Made by a program: the position numbers and the translations under genes. DNA of 64,000 nt, from contig CM048552.1 in the NCBI GenBank assembly GCA_026413225.1, forward strand, positions 187,150,053-187,214,052, in the 5' to 3' direction. This stretch comes from Otis tarda (taxonomy: Eukaryota; Chordata; Aves; Otidiformes; Otididae). The notes beneath the pieces were generated by a model. The model saw nothing but the letters and a program-made list of their open reading frames with translations. It was not told the DNA's origin and ran no database searches. Below are positions 13,370-24,613 of the stretch, piece by piece; the stretch's first letter is position 1; each line of letters starts with the position of its first letter.

Positions 13370-14288
13370 CAGTCGGTAAGAGTCAAAAAGGAAGTGTGAT
13401 ACATCATACCAGCTTCTCATTGTCACTACGTAGAATATTTAGCAGTCCTTCTTGAACAACCATGCCGTGCACAACCTTGAACAGACTGTACCCCACCTCC
13501 CATTCTAGGGACTAAATAACAACTTATTCCTCTGCAGGAACCCATGCACTCGCTTGCAGAAACAAGGGTATAGCCTTGGGCTGATGACAGGGAGTGCATT
13601 GTTTGTAAGGAGAAGAGGATGATGACATGTAGCGGTTTAGCTACTTTCCCTATCTTGTGACTGTCACACTAGTGACAGTAATTGGCAGAAGAGAAGAAGG
13701 GATTACAGCCCCATTGCACCCATGGCAAGCATCACTTTGGAAACCCCTCCACTGAACTGTTCTCTCCTTCTCATTAGCCAACACCCTAAAGTCTGTGTTC
13801 TGTGTGAGTATAATTAATGTTGTGCTTTTGTAATTTGTCAATAAAGAGTTTTAAAATTGCATATTTTCAATGAACAATTTAATGAATGCCCTTGTAAAAG
13901 TAGCTCTTACAAGCAAGAAGTAAGGGCAAAATAAATCATCACATCAATTATTTTGTGTCTGTGTGTGAGTTACTAAATGACTCTCTAGTTATCCCTAAGC
14001 ACAAACACTGATAGAGAAAGGGTTTGCTTCATTTCTTTAAATTGTCAGTGAATGATTACTTGGCTATTGTTAAATGCATGTTTTGGCACATTACCGGATT
14101 CTGGATTGCAAAGTTCTCCCCATCTGAAATTAAAGCCCTACAGCCTAAATTCAGCACCGCATTTAACATGAATACTGACCTGAAGTTAGTGTGTTAACCT
14201 TCACTGGAACTTGAGATTTTGCTTTAATATCTATCGATATAGATAGATACCGACATCTATTTCAAAGCAAGAATTTAGTGATCCCTAC

Positions 14289-14406
14289 CTGAATGGAGTC
14301 CTCAGTCACAGGGTTCATGATCTCTTCGGAGGCAACTTCCATACCGAATGCAAGATTGACTACTCTTAGTGCATAGAAGTTTCATTTTCTGTGATCACCA
14401 CAGGTT
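14289..14406 (-). pseudogene. GUCY1B2: GUCY1B2 relic, cyclase-domain exon with its 5' half lost
   Basis: The 3' half reads ALRVVNLAFGMEVASEE and IMNPVTEDSIQ, ending exactly at a donor (CAG|GTAGGG, 14288 downwards), like the family RVANFALGM...NPVTG.PIQ. Upstream the frame breaks, with a TGA in the continuing frame. The strongly conserved ETIGDAYMVVGG stretch expected ahead of it is not visible before the acceptor-like AAACAG at about 14407. The neighbouring intron contains a CCAA repeat (14445-14464) and A-rich sequence. Confidence 0.82.
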
Positions 14407-14444
14407 CTGTTTGATTAGACAGAAGAAAGCCCATCACAAAAATA

Positions 14445-14500
14445 AACCAAACCAACCAACCAACTAAACAAAACCACCTCCTTCTCCAAAAAAAAAAAAC
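14445..14500 (+). repeat. CCAA microsatellite and A-rich tract
   Basis: ACCAACCAACCAAC-type units (14445-14464) followed by AAACAAAACC and a run of A. It sits in the remaining intron between two GUCY1B2 relics, where conserved exon sequence is missing. Confidence 0.75.
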
Positions 14501-14535
14501 CCTCAAACCACCACAGAAAACAGTAATAGAAACAC

Positions 14536-14684
14536 TTTATAAACTCTATGGACATTGCCTACTCAATCAAACTTGGAATACATTGAATTCAACATGTTCA
14601 CTGTTTGGATGGGCTCACAGGCAGAGCAGATATTTGTGAATGTCACAACATCACTGAAGGGTACTATGCAGGAATCAAATTCTC
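14536..14684 (-). pseudogene. GUCY1B2: GUCY1B2 relic, cyclase-domain exon with an in-frame TGA
   Basis: Begins after the acceptor CTTCCTCAG and continues the previous exon in phase (VDAG|EFDSC). It reads [18 protein letters not shown], then [12 protein letters not shown], then TGA where the family has Arg (a CGA to TGA change would explain it), then VGNVHRVYK. This is the best-kept relic. The Asp of the FSD motif, a metal-site position in class III cyclases, survives. The family TILF preceding it is IVPF here. The 3' end lacks a convincing donor (AAAGTGTTT). Confidence 0.92.
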
Positions 14685-15970
14685 CTGAGGAAGAAGTCAG
14701 CTCTTAGATGTACATTTCTTCATAAAGACTTCTATTCTTATTTGACTAAGTCAGTAACAGACTTTGACAACATATTTCTGTAACTTGCCAAAATCCTATT
14801 AATTGATTTAGTAGCTGAAGAAAAGCTCCCTGTAAGCACAGGAAAGACTCCCATCTTTCCCTGTTTGGTAGTTGAATTACACTGAGGTGTGTGTGATGTG
14901 GACATCTCACTTCCAACTTTCTTTTGACATCCCAATCTGAGTATGCTAATATCCTCAGCCATGCTGGACAGAATTTGCATTGTTTCTATTCTGTTTACAG
15001 ACAGGATTTTTCAGAAGAAATGCAAGTGCCTAGAATCACAGAGCAGACCTTGTGCTAAACAGCAGGATGGGACCAAAGAAAACTTGCATGTTGTGTTGCG
15101 GAGGTGTGCTGTAGAGTCACAGACTGACAAGTTGGGGACCTGCTAACAAGATACTTCAGCTCCTTTCCCACTCAGTGATTTTTTTCTGCCTGTGGAAAGC
15201 ACTGAGCTGGGGTGGGGTGGGGAGAAAAGGGAGATAGTGCACTGTGGAGTTGAGAAGGGTGAGGATGCAGATCTGCACCCAGGAATTAAGGAGTACTCTT
15301 GTGCCTCCCAGTTTAGCCATAATCAGAGGATGTCTTTGAACCTCTGTTTTCACTGAAGAATTAAATGTGTAAATTTGCAGAAGTAACTTCAAATTCATGG
15401 TCACCGTTTTGTGCAGTTAAGTTTGGAAGCTTAGAGTTCTGATGCAAATAGACAAATGCAAAGAGGGCAGCAAATTACACGAGCTAAGTGAGGAGCAGTC
15501 AGACACCTCTGACTCCAGGGGCTAAAAAGTGCTTGTTTAGCAAGTGTTGGATGGGACTTTGCTGAGTTGGTTTATTCCAGATTGAAACTAAAGCAATATA
15601 CATGCCACAAATGCCCTCATTTTCTGTTGTGAACTACTTCTACTCCTACTCCTACTTCTTCATAAGAGGGTTCTCTTTTGAAAAGCTTTGTATCAGTGTT
15701 ACTCAGGCATGAATTTACGATGCAGCTCTCATAGCTGGGGTTCCTAGGCAAGGCCTATTCTTCATGTGCAGCCATCTGTTCCCCATCATCATAGCTGTAA
15801 AGATCCCTGATGATGCTTGTATGCTCTGGGTGTTGTAATTCATCACGTAGAGAAAAAGTATACCTTGGGATTGCTCTGGTAAATACGCTGTTACAAAGGG
15901 AGCTGCAACATTTAAGACCAGACATACCAGCAGAATAATAAGCACAGGCAAAGGAAGGAACCTGCAGTAC

Positions 15971-16285
15971 CTGCATCCACCTTCTTACTTTCTTTAAGCT
16001 GATTCTTTAATCTTCCTTAAGCTGATATGTTTCAGCAGCATGGTATACAGTAAGGTCTTTATCTTTCCTGCCTCCAAATTCTTGGAAAAGATACTGAGCT
16101 CTTCCTTTTTCCTCTCCAACTGATTTGAAAGCTCTGTCTCTGCCAAGTGCCACTGGTTCATCAGGGTAAGGTCCTTGTCGCATCATGAGGTGCAATGTCA
16201 GGAAGTTGCATCTTCAGCTCCTCTAGTTGGGGAAGCACAAGTACATCATGCACTGCATGGACTCCATCCAGATCATCCATCTCTT
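15971..16285 (-). pseudogene. GUCY1B2: GUCY1B2 relic, regulatory-domain end and coiled-coil linker, multiply frameshifted
   Basis: Four family blocks appear in order but in different frames: MIWMESMQCMMYLCFPN; then LEELKMQLPDIAPHDATRTL; then LMNQWHLAETELSNQLERK, continuing through KTLLYTMLLKHISL; then NQLKESKKVDAG. A working exon would read all of these in one frame, so at least three indels separate them, and a TAG follows the first block. The donor GATGCAG|GTACTG at 15970 is intact and leaves phase 1, which fits the next relic. The linker block would have formed the dimerising coiled coil ahead of the cyclase domain. Confidence 0.88.
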
Positions 16286-17131
16286 ACATAAAAGCACAAG
16301 CCAATGACTCTACCAACGCATATATTTTTCTCCTTTACACTTCTCAACTCATGGATTAGTTTGTGACAGAAACAACACAATCTAGCAATCCCTAATATTT
16401 TTTTAGATGCATCTAGTAGTACTTGTCCCAACATACTGAGACACTTGGGAAGGAAACCTGCAATAATAGGCTGGTATAAACAACTGAGTAAAGCCTCCTG
16501 CACAGGCTGAGGTACAACCGTGGCCCCCTCTCATCACACTCCCCTGCAGAGACAGTTATACCTCATTCATCCACAACACTGTGCTCTCTCCTTGTCCTAG
16601 ATGCAGACAATCAGCTCCCCAATGAATTTGCGACAGCATCTGGACACGGAATAGGAGAAAACCACAATTAGCCATCTAGAAAGACCTCTGTACACTCAAA
16701 AGGCTAGCTAGGAACCATATCCCACCCTTGCTGTAACCCATCATCTCCAATCCCTGTCCTATGACACAACAAATGCAGGACTTGTTTCATAGAGCGGAAT
16801 CATAGACACCTGGAAGGTTTTCCAGACATTTTAAAAAACAACTGTCATCTTCATGGGAAGATGGACAAAGTGTTCAAAAAAAAAAACCATTAGGAACAAG
16901 GATGGAGCTAACATGATTGTAATGATATATTAATGAAAAGATTTTAAAATATGTTTGTTGGCAAACCATCTTTGAATCACTTTCTGTATCACATTTCTTT
17001 TTCTATAAAGCATACATTCACAAAAGCTTAAGTTGCTTAATTTTTGTTTGTTAGTTTTGGGTTTGTTGGGGTTTTTTTCTGTCCTCTCTTCTTCTTGCTT
17101 TCATTCCAGAAAGAGAGAAGTAAAAAGATAC

Positions 17132-17224
17132 CTCTGAGTTTCAGCATGGCCTGGTTTCTCCTTGATTTAGATGAATTTTCTCCTCTTGTTTTAAGAAGAA
17201 AAGTCGATGATGCATTTCCTCCTG
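17132..17224 (-). pseudogene. GUCY1B2: GUCY1B2 relic, end of the H-NOX-associated domain
   Basis: Reads FLLKTRGENSSKSRRN and then QAMLKLRG, matching the family block before the conserved GQMIWMES segment. The donor AGAG|GTATCT (17131 downwards) and the acceptor TTTCAG (above 17224) are intact. The 5' part (RRKCII, near the family RRFIN) reads in another frame from FLLKTR, indicating a small deletion. Nearby sequence is unrelated intron. Confidence 0.75.
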
Positions 17225-19508
17225 CTGAAAGTGGGGAAGGTAACTGGTAGATGTATGACGGCAAAATATTTATCTAAACCCAGGTCTCTGGGTTCCCTGT
17301 TCCTGACAGGAATCTCTGAATATTCATATCTGCTTGCTTGATCCACAGCTGAAGGAAGGAAGGAAAGTTATGAATAAAGATTAAAATGTCCTCCTTCAAA
17401 ACAAATGTAAGATAATGCCACAATGTGTGTCTGCAGATGTGTGTGGATGGGGAGATTTGAGATTTGTGTCATAGTGAGAGTGGGAAAAAAAAGAAAAACA
17501 AAAAGACAATGCATAACGTGCAACCCTATATCTCATTCCCACTTTTCAGGAGAAGGCCCTGCTGCTACTACTGTCTTGAGGAAAGATCTCAAGGGACCAA
17601 TGTTTATATCAGCACTGTTAATGCCGGATTAAGACACTTAACGTAGAGACATCATCATAGTTAATGTAAGGAAAAGACACGGTCACTCTAAGTTCCCTCT
17701 GTAGTCAAGGGATAAAGACAGGCACTCTAATGTGTGCTCTGAACTCCAAACCTCTGAAGAGCATATTCTGTAGATCTCCCTCTCCCCACTGACTAGAGAA
17801 GGGTCCTTGGCTGATCAGACTCTTAACTTCTGTGCTTCAACTTCTGATAGATTTGTGACTCCGCAGATGCCAGGCTTCTGCTTCTGTCTCAGCCTCTTCC
17901 CTTGGGAAACACTGATGATGACGATCACAAAGCCCCAGTCTCCCAGTCCTGAAGTACATCTCACTTTGGGAATGCTGACTAAGCTGATTTTAATCTCCTA
18001 GGAAGATTAGCACAAGCATCAAGTCAACAATGTTGTGTCCCTTGATTTCCAATGTTAGGTAAGAAAGAGTCTGCCAAAAAAAAAAAAAAATCAGTCTGTC
18101 ATTTGCTTCAATTTCACAGTATGCTGGGCACTTGTGCCAGGTAAGGAGACAGCCCATAGACTTATTTCTCTGAAATAAAGGTTTAGTTCCATTTTCAAAC
18201 CAAGTATACTACCTTACTGCTTCATCAAACACAGCATGGGAAGGAAATGCACAGCAGAATCTTCTGTCTTCAGCACAAAGCTTCTCTGGATAAACTGGAT
18301 CAAAAATAATTTACAAATTTTCTGTAAAAGAACATAACAAGACAAAACAGAGACACTAAGACCAAGGAGAGGATTTTGAGAGGTTGTGATGCTGAAATAA
18401 AAAAAAAGTCTTGCTGAAGGTGTTGGATGCCTTTGTGCTCTTTCTACCTTCAGAAAACTTCTTAATCTATAATAAACTGGTCCCAGATCATCAGCCAATT
18501 AATTTAAAAATATTTTTGTTTTCCACAAAACAAGATATCTTAACAAAACTGATTTGTAGAAACTTGTCAAATTTTTCCAACCGGTGATTTTTATGGGAAA
18601 ATAGAAAATAGTTTTGTTTTCCAGTTTTCAAAGAAATCTTCATTTTACTTCGCCTGCAGAAATGGTTTTGTTACACCTTTTATCAAAAGAATGAACTGAA
18701 AATGTGGCTAGCTGTTTTATTCTGGTAAGGAATGAAACTCAATCTAATGCAGTAGTTTGAACTATTTCTACAAACCAGTGATTTTTTTTTTTCAGTCTTG
18801 TGACAATGTGCATATACGTTTTCTTATTCTTGGTGAATGCAACCTTACCAAAGTAGAAGTAACAGGTTCATACTGGTGTGCCAAGGGAGAGCCATATAGC
18901 ATCACAAGGAAGATGAAATCTGTCTGCCTGAAACCAAGCACATGCAAATTAGCAATGATCAAATTAATTTTTAATTTCCCAAAGTAAATATAAAGGCAAA
19001 ACATCAGAAAATTTTAGTTATCATGTTGAAACTGCTCTCCATGGCCGAATTTCTGCCTACAACATGGTCTCACGGAGGCTGTACTAAGTACAGAAAAAAA
19101 GTTTTGTGAAAATCTGCCAGAAAAATATCCTGCACATAATAATGCAAATATATTTTTTATTGCTATACAAAACTCCTTTGTATAGTGCTGGAGGCTACCT
19201 CAGTGACTTGTGGGATGACACTGTCTTCATTACAAAGATTCTCACGAACACAGAAAAGCAACAGTTGCAGTTCATGCGGCTTGGTAGCAATGGCAGTAAC
19301 TTGGCTGCCTCAGCTTGTTGTAACTCTGTGGCTGACCAAAGCGCAGTTATTTTCTCATTTGCAGTGGAAGAGTTCAAAAACAAACCAAAGATAGTCCCCA
19401 AAAAATGCTGAACACACATCTGGAAATGTATGTGAATACAAATTGTATAAGAATTCTGTCATGTTCTAGATCCATGATCTTTAACACTGGGATCCTGTCT
19501 TTAGCCAG

Positions 19509-19537
19509 TGTGTGTGTATATATATGTGTGTGTGTAT
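19509..19537 (+). repeat. TG/TA microsatellite
   Basis: Interrupted dinucleotide tract: GT units, then TA units, then GT units. Confidence 0.85.
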
Positions 19538-22500
19538 GCATAAACACTGGTGGTTTCAGTAGACAGCCATCAACAGTTCATATCTAAAATCTGAGGAGTC
19601 ATCATTGTGATAAAGAATGAACTGTTTCTTCCTCTTCATCACCCTTCAAACATCAGTGTCCCATCTGACACCATCTATCAAAGATGTGTTGCATTTTTTT
19701 CACTTCAGACACTTCTCTGGAAAGCTAGCTGAAAACAATTCTTGTCTCCTCCTCTGGTTGTATAAGCAACCGCAGCAATTATATAACTGCTGAAAAACCA
19801 ACCTTTTTTCAGGACAAAAATGTACACAAAATAATTGAAAAAAACAAAAGGAGATCCAAAATATGTATTTTTCCTGAGCAGACAACCCAACACATCCCAT
19901 CATACAAATGAAAGCTAAGCATAAGCTCTACTACAATCAGAAGAAAATAAACTTACTGCATATCATGGTCTGGCTGCATTTATACAAGAAAATCTCTCCC
20001 ATCAAATCCAAACTCTGCAATTCTTGCATAAATCAATGACTTCATCTTTGGTGACTCACTGCCTACAATATTTATATTCAGCAGGCTGTCTCCCTCGCGT
20101 GAAAGTGTCTGTACTGCTGAGACCCATACCTCATTGTGATCCTTCTACAGGAGGTAAAGAGAATGTTCCTCACCTTGCCTTAATTTCCTTAATTTCACAC
20201 ACTTTGCACAATATCCCAGTAGGATTTATTTTCTCAATTTCACAACAATGTTGAGTCTTTGTCTCCTGAGAAGCTTCATCTTGAGCTGTTTAAGGAACAG
20301 CCTAGAGGAGAACATATGTGAGTGTGCTCATGTTCCTGTGTATGACATGAATCATCTTGGTAGACTGTTTTAACATGATACGGTCAGATAACACAAAGGC
20401 TGAAAGATAAGCACTTACTAAACATGAGATGGCAGTGGTGCATGCAATATTCATTTTGTTTCAGTCTGTGAAAGAGTGATGATGCATTCTTTCATTATAT
20501 ACTCATGCACTCCTTCTCAAATACTCTCTTACACATTTTTGTTATGTTTTCCCATTATCTGAGCTGGTGGCCCCAGGCTCCCTTTATAGTCAATAAGGAG
20601 AAATGGGCATTTCTGCAGTGCAATTCATCTCATCTGAAAATAGACATCTAAAATATGACAGCTGAATCACACTTGAGAAGTATCCTTCAGTCATTTACAC
20701 CTGTATAAAATACAGCCACTTGCCTTGATTAGGCTCACAGACAATTGCCCTGTGTGAACGGCAAGATAAAGGACAATCCAGCTCGTCCATCTCCATTCCT
20801 CTTTGAACTTCAAGGCTGTAATGTGTGTTATCTCTAAGAAATTTCTGGTGGATGAAAAAAACCTCCAAACTGGCAGAGAAAATTGTAAGCAATTTTCATC
20901 ATTTCTGTAAATCATTGCGCACACCTCATTATCTTTATGAAAAGTTCAATTTTCTGAATTTGTGTCCATTCTTGTTTTCCTCTTTGGGCTGTTAAACTTC
21001 TGCAGCACAAGGAATACAATATACTTCTCTCCCCCTTTGCACTCCCCTTCCTGATTAAAAATTTCTATTGTCACTTCACTGTTGAAGAGCTCTGAAAACA
21101 GACTCTGGGTTATCTGGTTTAAAAGCAGTCACAGCTTCATATTGTGGCCTAATGGTTTAAGTAAATCATTCTACATTAAATCCTTCCATTTTAAAATGTT
21201 TATTGATGAAACATCTTTCCTCTTCTCCCTCTGACTCAGCCTGCATTTCTATTGTTACCTAGCTCATCAACAGGACTGTTGGGTATAAAATGTGCCATTT
21301 AGGGGACAATTAGAACCAGGTTTAGTAATGATTTATGTTTCTGCAACTTTGTACATCTCAAAGAATTTCAGTCAAAGCATAATGACTCCAGATTTACACC
21401 AGAAGAACCAAATTTCACATCTGGCTCAGAATTTCATCCAGCATAAAAATGGTTCAAACTGTGAAGCTTCTGTAGGCATATGCTGGTGGGAGGGGAAAGT
21501 ACAGGAAAACGGGTGTCTCTCTGAAACGGAAACACCAGGCAATTTTATAATTATATTACTAAAAGCTGGGAAAGCAAGTTGTATTTCCCCACACCCAACA
21601 TACAATTATAAACCCCAAACCATTATGCTCATCTGACCCTTTAAATGCTATCTCAATTATTTTCTGCCTATGGTGTTTATAGAGTATCCGTCACTGCATA
21701 CAGACACCAGCTGCACAACCACAGCTATTTGGCTACGATCAAGTTAAAGCCATAGGACTAGGAGCAGGAACCATTAATTTCTATTATGATTCCCACTGCC
21801 CACAACAATGTGATGCTCACAGTAATACACACACATGTACAGAAAAAAAAAAATCCTGATCTTCAGATGAACACCCAGTGCTGCCTTTTTGCAAGTGGAT
21901 AGGTCTTAAATACCAACCAAGATCTCAGACTGCAGGTACGTTTAAGCGTACATAATACAAATCATGTGTCGAATCCAATGCAGAGTGCTTCTAGACATAC
22001 ATGGGTATGGCTCACAAGTAGCTTAGGCTTTGTTCATACAGTCTCTTCTAGCTTCAAGTACCCTGGTAAAGGGAATACCATTCCCAGCGTGCCCAAGAAG
22101 TGTGTCACCACCCTACCTACTGGTCATATCTGCCAGCTCTGCTGCTTATGTAACTGCTCCCCATCTATTTAATCCAAAGCCTGGCATGTAGAAACACTGC
22201 CATTTCAGAGGAACTAAACAGAGAGGGGAGGCCTGGAGTTGAAAAATTGAAACACTTAGTATTATGGATCCCTGCACATGACTACATATCCTCCGAAAGT
22301 GTCCAAGATTATCAGGGCATGCCTGGCCAGGTGCAGTGCAAGTGAGGTAGCACTTCTTTCTTACCTAGCATGACATGACAAAGGCCTCTCCTGGCAAAAT
22401 AACAGCAAAGAAGCATTGCTCTGTCCTCGCTTCACACAAAAAGATGGTGTATTTATTTCAGAAAGATTAATACTAAGATTTTTTTTTTCAGAGCAAAACT

Positions 22501-23734
22501 TCATAGCATTTCCAAAGACCTACAGAGACTAAATATATCTTCAGCATATCAGATGCTGGTGAAATCAGCATACTACTTCTTTGTCCTAAAAGATCATGTC
22601 TCAAGAAAAGATCAGGAAAATAGCCAAATTACTGGAGTGAGGCATCCCCTGTCATTTGATTCATGGACTTTCATATTGATATTTTGAGATATTACTAATG
22701 AAAATCAAGGCTAGTTTGCAGCAGACCACGCGGAAGTGCTGCCTGTACTTTGGTTGCCCATGGGGAGAAACTGATAGGGCTGTTGATCCTGTGCAAATGT
22801 GAATTCAGAGAACAAGGCACTGCCTCTTCATGCAGAGAAGCTATGCTCCCTGTTAGCCTGAGCAGTGGTGTCTATTTCCCCATCACTTTGTAGGGACAAC
22901 CTCTATGATGGGCTTGAAGGCATCTGAATGGAGCTCCTCATGATTGAGTGAACAGAGCCTGTGGAGTTACTCAGTTCCTGGTCAGCTGAATAACTGCAGA
23001 CTACTTTTGGCCCATTCATTAGATCACCATTGTCTTTCATGGCAGCTGGCTACAGTATGGATCTGAATCCTACTGTTTGGGCTCAGTTCAGTTACTGACA
23101 CATTGGTGTCTCGTGCCATTTTAGGTGTTACAGGGTGTCTGAAGCATCCATACATAGTGGTAGGTATAATACAGATTGTGGAGGACCTGTGGTTCTGTGG
23201 GAGCTGCACTTCTGGAATGGCAGTGGAGGCCAGGCAGTATATCCCAGGTCACTCGAATTAATCTATACACCTTGATGTAGACGACCAAACCCTTGGGTCC
23301 TTACTGATCTTTACACATTGTGTCCTTTTTGAGAAGCTGGTCAAGCAGCTCTATGTAAGTTAGCTCTGGAAACAAAGTACATGAATTGTTTGAAATGAGT
23401 TCCCTAGAAGAGGGTTCGAAGAGAGCAGGTGTAAATTACCTGCAGTTAGTATGAGCAACAGTTAGCATAATAATCCATATTTTTTATGATTTATCATCCT
23501 TAATTTATTATCCATAAATCACTCCCAAGCAGCAAGCAGAACAGCTGCCATTGTATGTTATAAAGATGCCCTACGCAGAAGAGAATGAGCTATGGAAACC
23601 TGATGGAAGTGTCTTTGGAAAGACAAAGGAGTCAAACTTTTTGATTTTATAAAAGCAATTCCTAGGGAACAATAAAGACATTGAATCAATCCCAGTCAAG
23701 AAGTCTTTGGAGAAGCGGGCTGAAAGGAATGTAG

Positions 23735-23809
23735 GGGGCGGGCAGAGGTTTCTCTGTGCTTTCTCCAGGAGGTATGATTCCTCAAACAGAAATAAAAGTG
23801 GGAAAAAAG
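23735..23809 (-). pseudogene. GUCY1B2: Possible GUCY1B2 relic, start of the H-NOX-associated domain
   Basis: After a good 3' splice tract (TTTTCTCACATAG) the minus strand reads AFFPLLFLFEESYLLEKAQR. The family has AFPFHIVFDES followed by a similar alternation of hydrophobic and charged residues. Position and strand fit the gene order, upstream of the 17.2 kb relic. The match needs one inserted residue and fades after about 22 residues, with no donor seen. It could be chance. Confidence 0.3.
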
Positions 23810-24139
23810 CTATGTGAGAAAATAAAATGTAGTCTTTTACCCTTATCTCTTTAGAGAGCCTTATCTCTGTATGTATGTTTACCCTAAGCATTTTCAACTC
23901 AGTGCAGAGCTCTCTCCTCCTTCCATGTTGATAAGGAAGATCCATAGATGCTCTAGATAAGAAAACTAGGCAGAACGCCACAAACAATTCATTCTCAGAG
24001 CATGTGTGTAGCCTGCATCCCTCTGCAACTTCTGCACTTGAGGAACTTCTAGAGGATCCAGACAAGACCCTGGTCCTGGCATGTCATGTGCTACGAAAAC
24101 TTGCATAAGAAAGAGTCTGTGTCCCAATGAGAGCAGGCA

Positions 24140-24613
24140 AAGGCTGAGAAGGAGCTGGAGCACATCCAGAGAAAGGCAACAAAGCTGGTGAAGGGTCTGG
24201 AGAACAAGTCTTGCAAGGAGTGACTGAGGGAACTGGGACTGTTTAGTCTGGAGAAAGGGAGGCTGAGGGGAGACCTCATTGCTCTCTACAACTACCTGAA
24301 AGGAGGTTGTAGGGAGGCAAGAGTTGGTCTCTTCTCCCAAATAACTTGTGGCAGGGCAAGAGGAAATGGCCTCAAGTTGTGGCAGGGGAGGTTTAGGTTG
24401 GATATTAGGAAACACTTCTTTACTGAAAGAGTGATCAGGCACTGGAACAGGCTGCCAAAGGAAGTGGTGGAGTCACCATCTTTGGAGATGTTCAAAGAAC
24501 ATGTAGATGTGGCACTTCAGGACATGGTTTAGTGGACAAGGTGGTGCTACGCTGATGGTTGGACTTGATGATCCTGGAGGTCTTTTCCTACCTTAAAGAT
24601 TTTATGAATCTAT
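24140..24613 (+). mobile_element. CR1 retroposon, 5'-truncated, different subfamily
   Basis: Begins at GAGAAGGAGCTGGAGCACATCC and ends at TTTTATGAATCTAT. The tail reads GGACTTGATGATCCTGGAGG, unlike the GACTAGATGACC tails of the other copies, so it belongs to another and more diverged CR1 subfamily. It carries the region encoding the C-terminal end of ORF2, broken by stops. Confidence 0.92.

Larger units (their letters stand above)
13222..17224 (-). pseudogene. GUCY1B2: GUCY1B2 pseudogene: five exon relics of soluble guanylate cyclase beta-2
   Basis: The parent gene encodes a subunit of the heme-containing, nitric-oxide-responsive soluble guanylate cyclase, which makes cGMP from GTP as a heterodimer in the cytosol. 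Rodents have a working copy used in some olfactory neurons; the human locus is a pseudogene. Here five minus-strand relics occur in the correct family order: 17224-17132, 16285-15971, 14684-14536, 14406-14289 and 13369-13222. They cover the end of the H-NOX-associated region, the coiled-coil linker and most of the cyclase domain. Several splice sites and the junction phase between relics 2 and 3 are still right, so this is a decayed unprocessed gene rather than a retrocopy. Lesions include frameshifts in at least three exons, an in-frame TGA, a damaged acceptor and an inferred 8-nt deletion. The N-terminal H-NOX exons were not found with confidence. Confidence 0.88.
17225..24139. other. Remnant intron DNA of the GUCY1B2 locus
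   Basis: AT-rich, with a TG/TA microsatellite at 19509 and a poly-A run near 18077. Short open frames only. One doubtful exon relic lies at 23735-23809. Confidence 0.55.

Noticed and set aside
23966..24495. Long minus-strand frames at 24.0-24.5 kb
   Set aside because: They are antisense to a plus-oriented CR1 copy, with low-complexity Leu/Ser-rich translation.
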